Positions 14,108 through 14,195 of a stretch of 14,195 bases of DNA are shown piece after piece. How positions within the stretch are numbered: the stretch's first letter is position 1; each line of letters begins with the position of its first letter. Position numbers and translations under genes: made by a program. The notes under the pieces were generated by a model. That model was not told where the DNA came from, ran no database searches, and worked only from the letters and a program-made list of their open reading frames with translations. This stretch comes from CAZUGA01 sp964619885 (GTDB taxonomy: Bacteria > Pseudomonadota > Gammaproteobacteria > Methylococcales > UBA1147): positions 1 through 14,195 of the forward strand of contig CAZUGA010000065.1 in assembly GCA_964619885.1 (NCBI GenBank). Direction: 5' to 3'.

Positions 14108-14195
14108 TGCGAATCAGGTTGAGCCTTGGACGAGGCACTAACGGTAGATTTCAAGGTAGTTGTCGCATCAATAAAAAGATTAATGAATCGGTTGA
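14108..14195. other. Right edge of the window
   Basis: No gene is supported. In the frame of the transposase remnant a stop codon occurs here, and no further transposase-like sequence is seen. Confidence 0.3.

Noticed and set aside
13531..14122. Overlapping plus-strand open frames at the right end
   Set aside because: They mirror the minus-strand transposase remnant, which has recognisable family blocks (HGILAPNAK, RVFDIDIEHC).
1..14195. CRISPR array
   Set aside because: No regularly spaced short repeats were seen on reading through; the repeats found are a pair 1.8 kb apart and isolated palindromes.

Overview
The window comes from a Gram-negative bacterium, most likely a proteobacterium and probably a gammaproteobacterium. 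The evidence is several Sec lipoproteins with clear lipoboxes, a Tat-signal enzyme, an outer-membrane beta-barrel gene, IS91-family debris and a Pho-box promoter. I cannot name a genus. No housekeeping gene is visible. It reads as an accessory region built up by repeated insertion and decay.

Left part (1-4431) is a mobile or defence island. A 5'-truncated tyrosine recombinase (40-567, +) faces an intact paralogue (1215-2153, -). Between them lie the 3' half of a tRNA-Thr(TGT) gene (806-850), a degenerate D-arm-like piece upstream of it, and a perfect 12-bp hairpin whose 3' arm looks like a tRNA T-arm and 3' end (894-930). These are candidate attachment-site scars. To the right is an abiEi/abiEii operon (2736-4431), a type IV toxin-antitoxin system. 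Two matching inverted repeats lie in its leader, one over a candidate -10 and one over the start codon, which suggests autoregulation.

Middle part (4771-7652), all minus strand, holds a Tat-exported guanidino-group-modifying enzyme of the arginine deiminase/amidinotransferase superfamily and an IS91-like element. The element's transposase is frameshifted, and its upstream recombinase survives only as the C-terminal end, overlapping the transposase start.

Right part (7734-13009) is a run of minus-strand cell-envelope genes. They are a GDPD-family phosphodiesterase, a lipoprotein amidohydrolase of the YtcJ type, two small lipoproteins that overlap by 4 nt, and an outer-membrane barrel protein. 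The phosphodiesterase promoter carries four heptamers at an exact 11-bp period matching a PhoB binding site, so this gene is probably a phosphate-starvation scavenger. The gene is flanked by a 77-bp direct repeat. The right copy of that repeat sits just downstream of a decayed IS91-family transposase end (13624-14107), which is interrupted by a roughly 70-bp block of three small hairpins.

No single new multi-gene system is proven here. The points most worth pursuing are the recombinase/tRNA-remnant arrangement, the repeat-bounded Pho-controlled phosphodiesterase, and the hairpin block in the transposase remnant.
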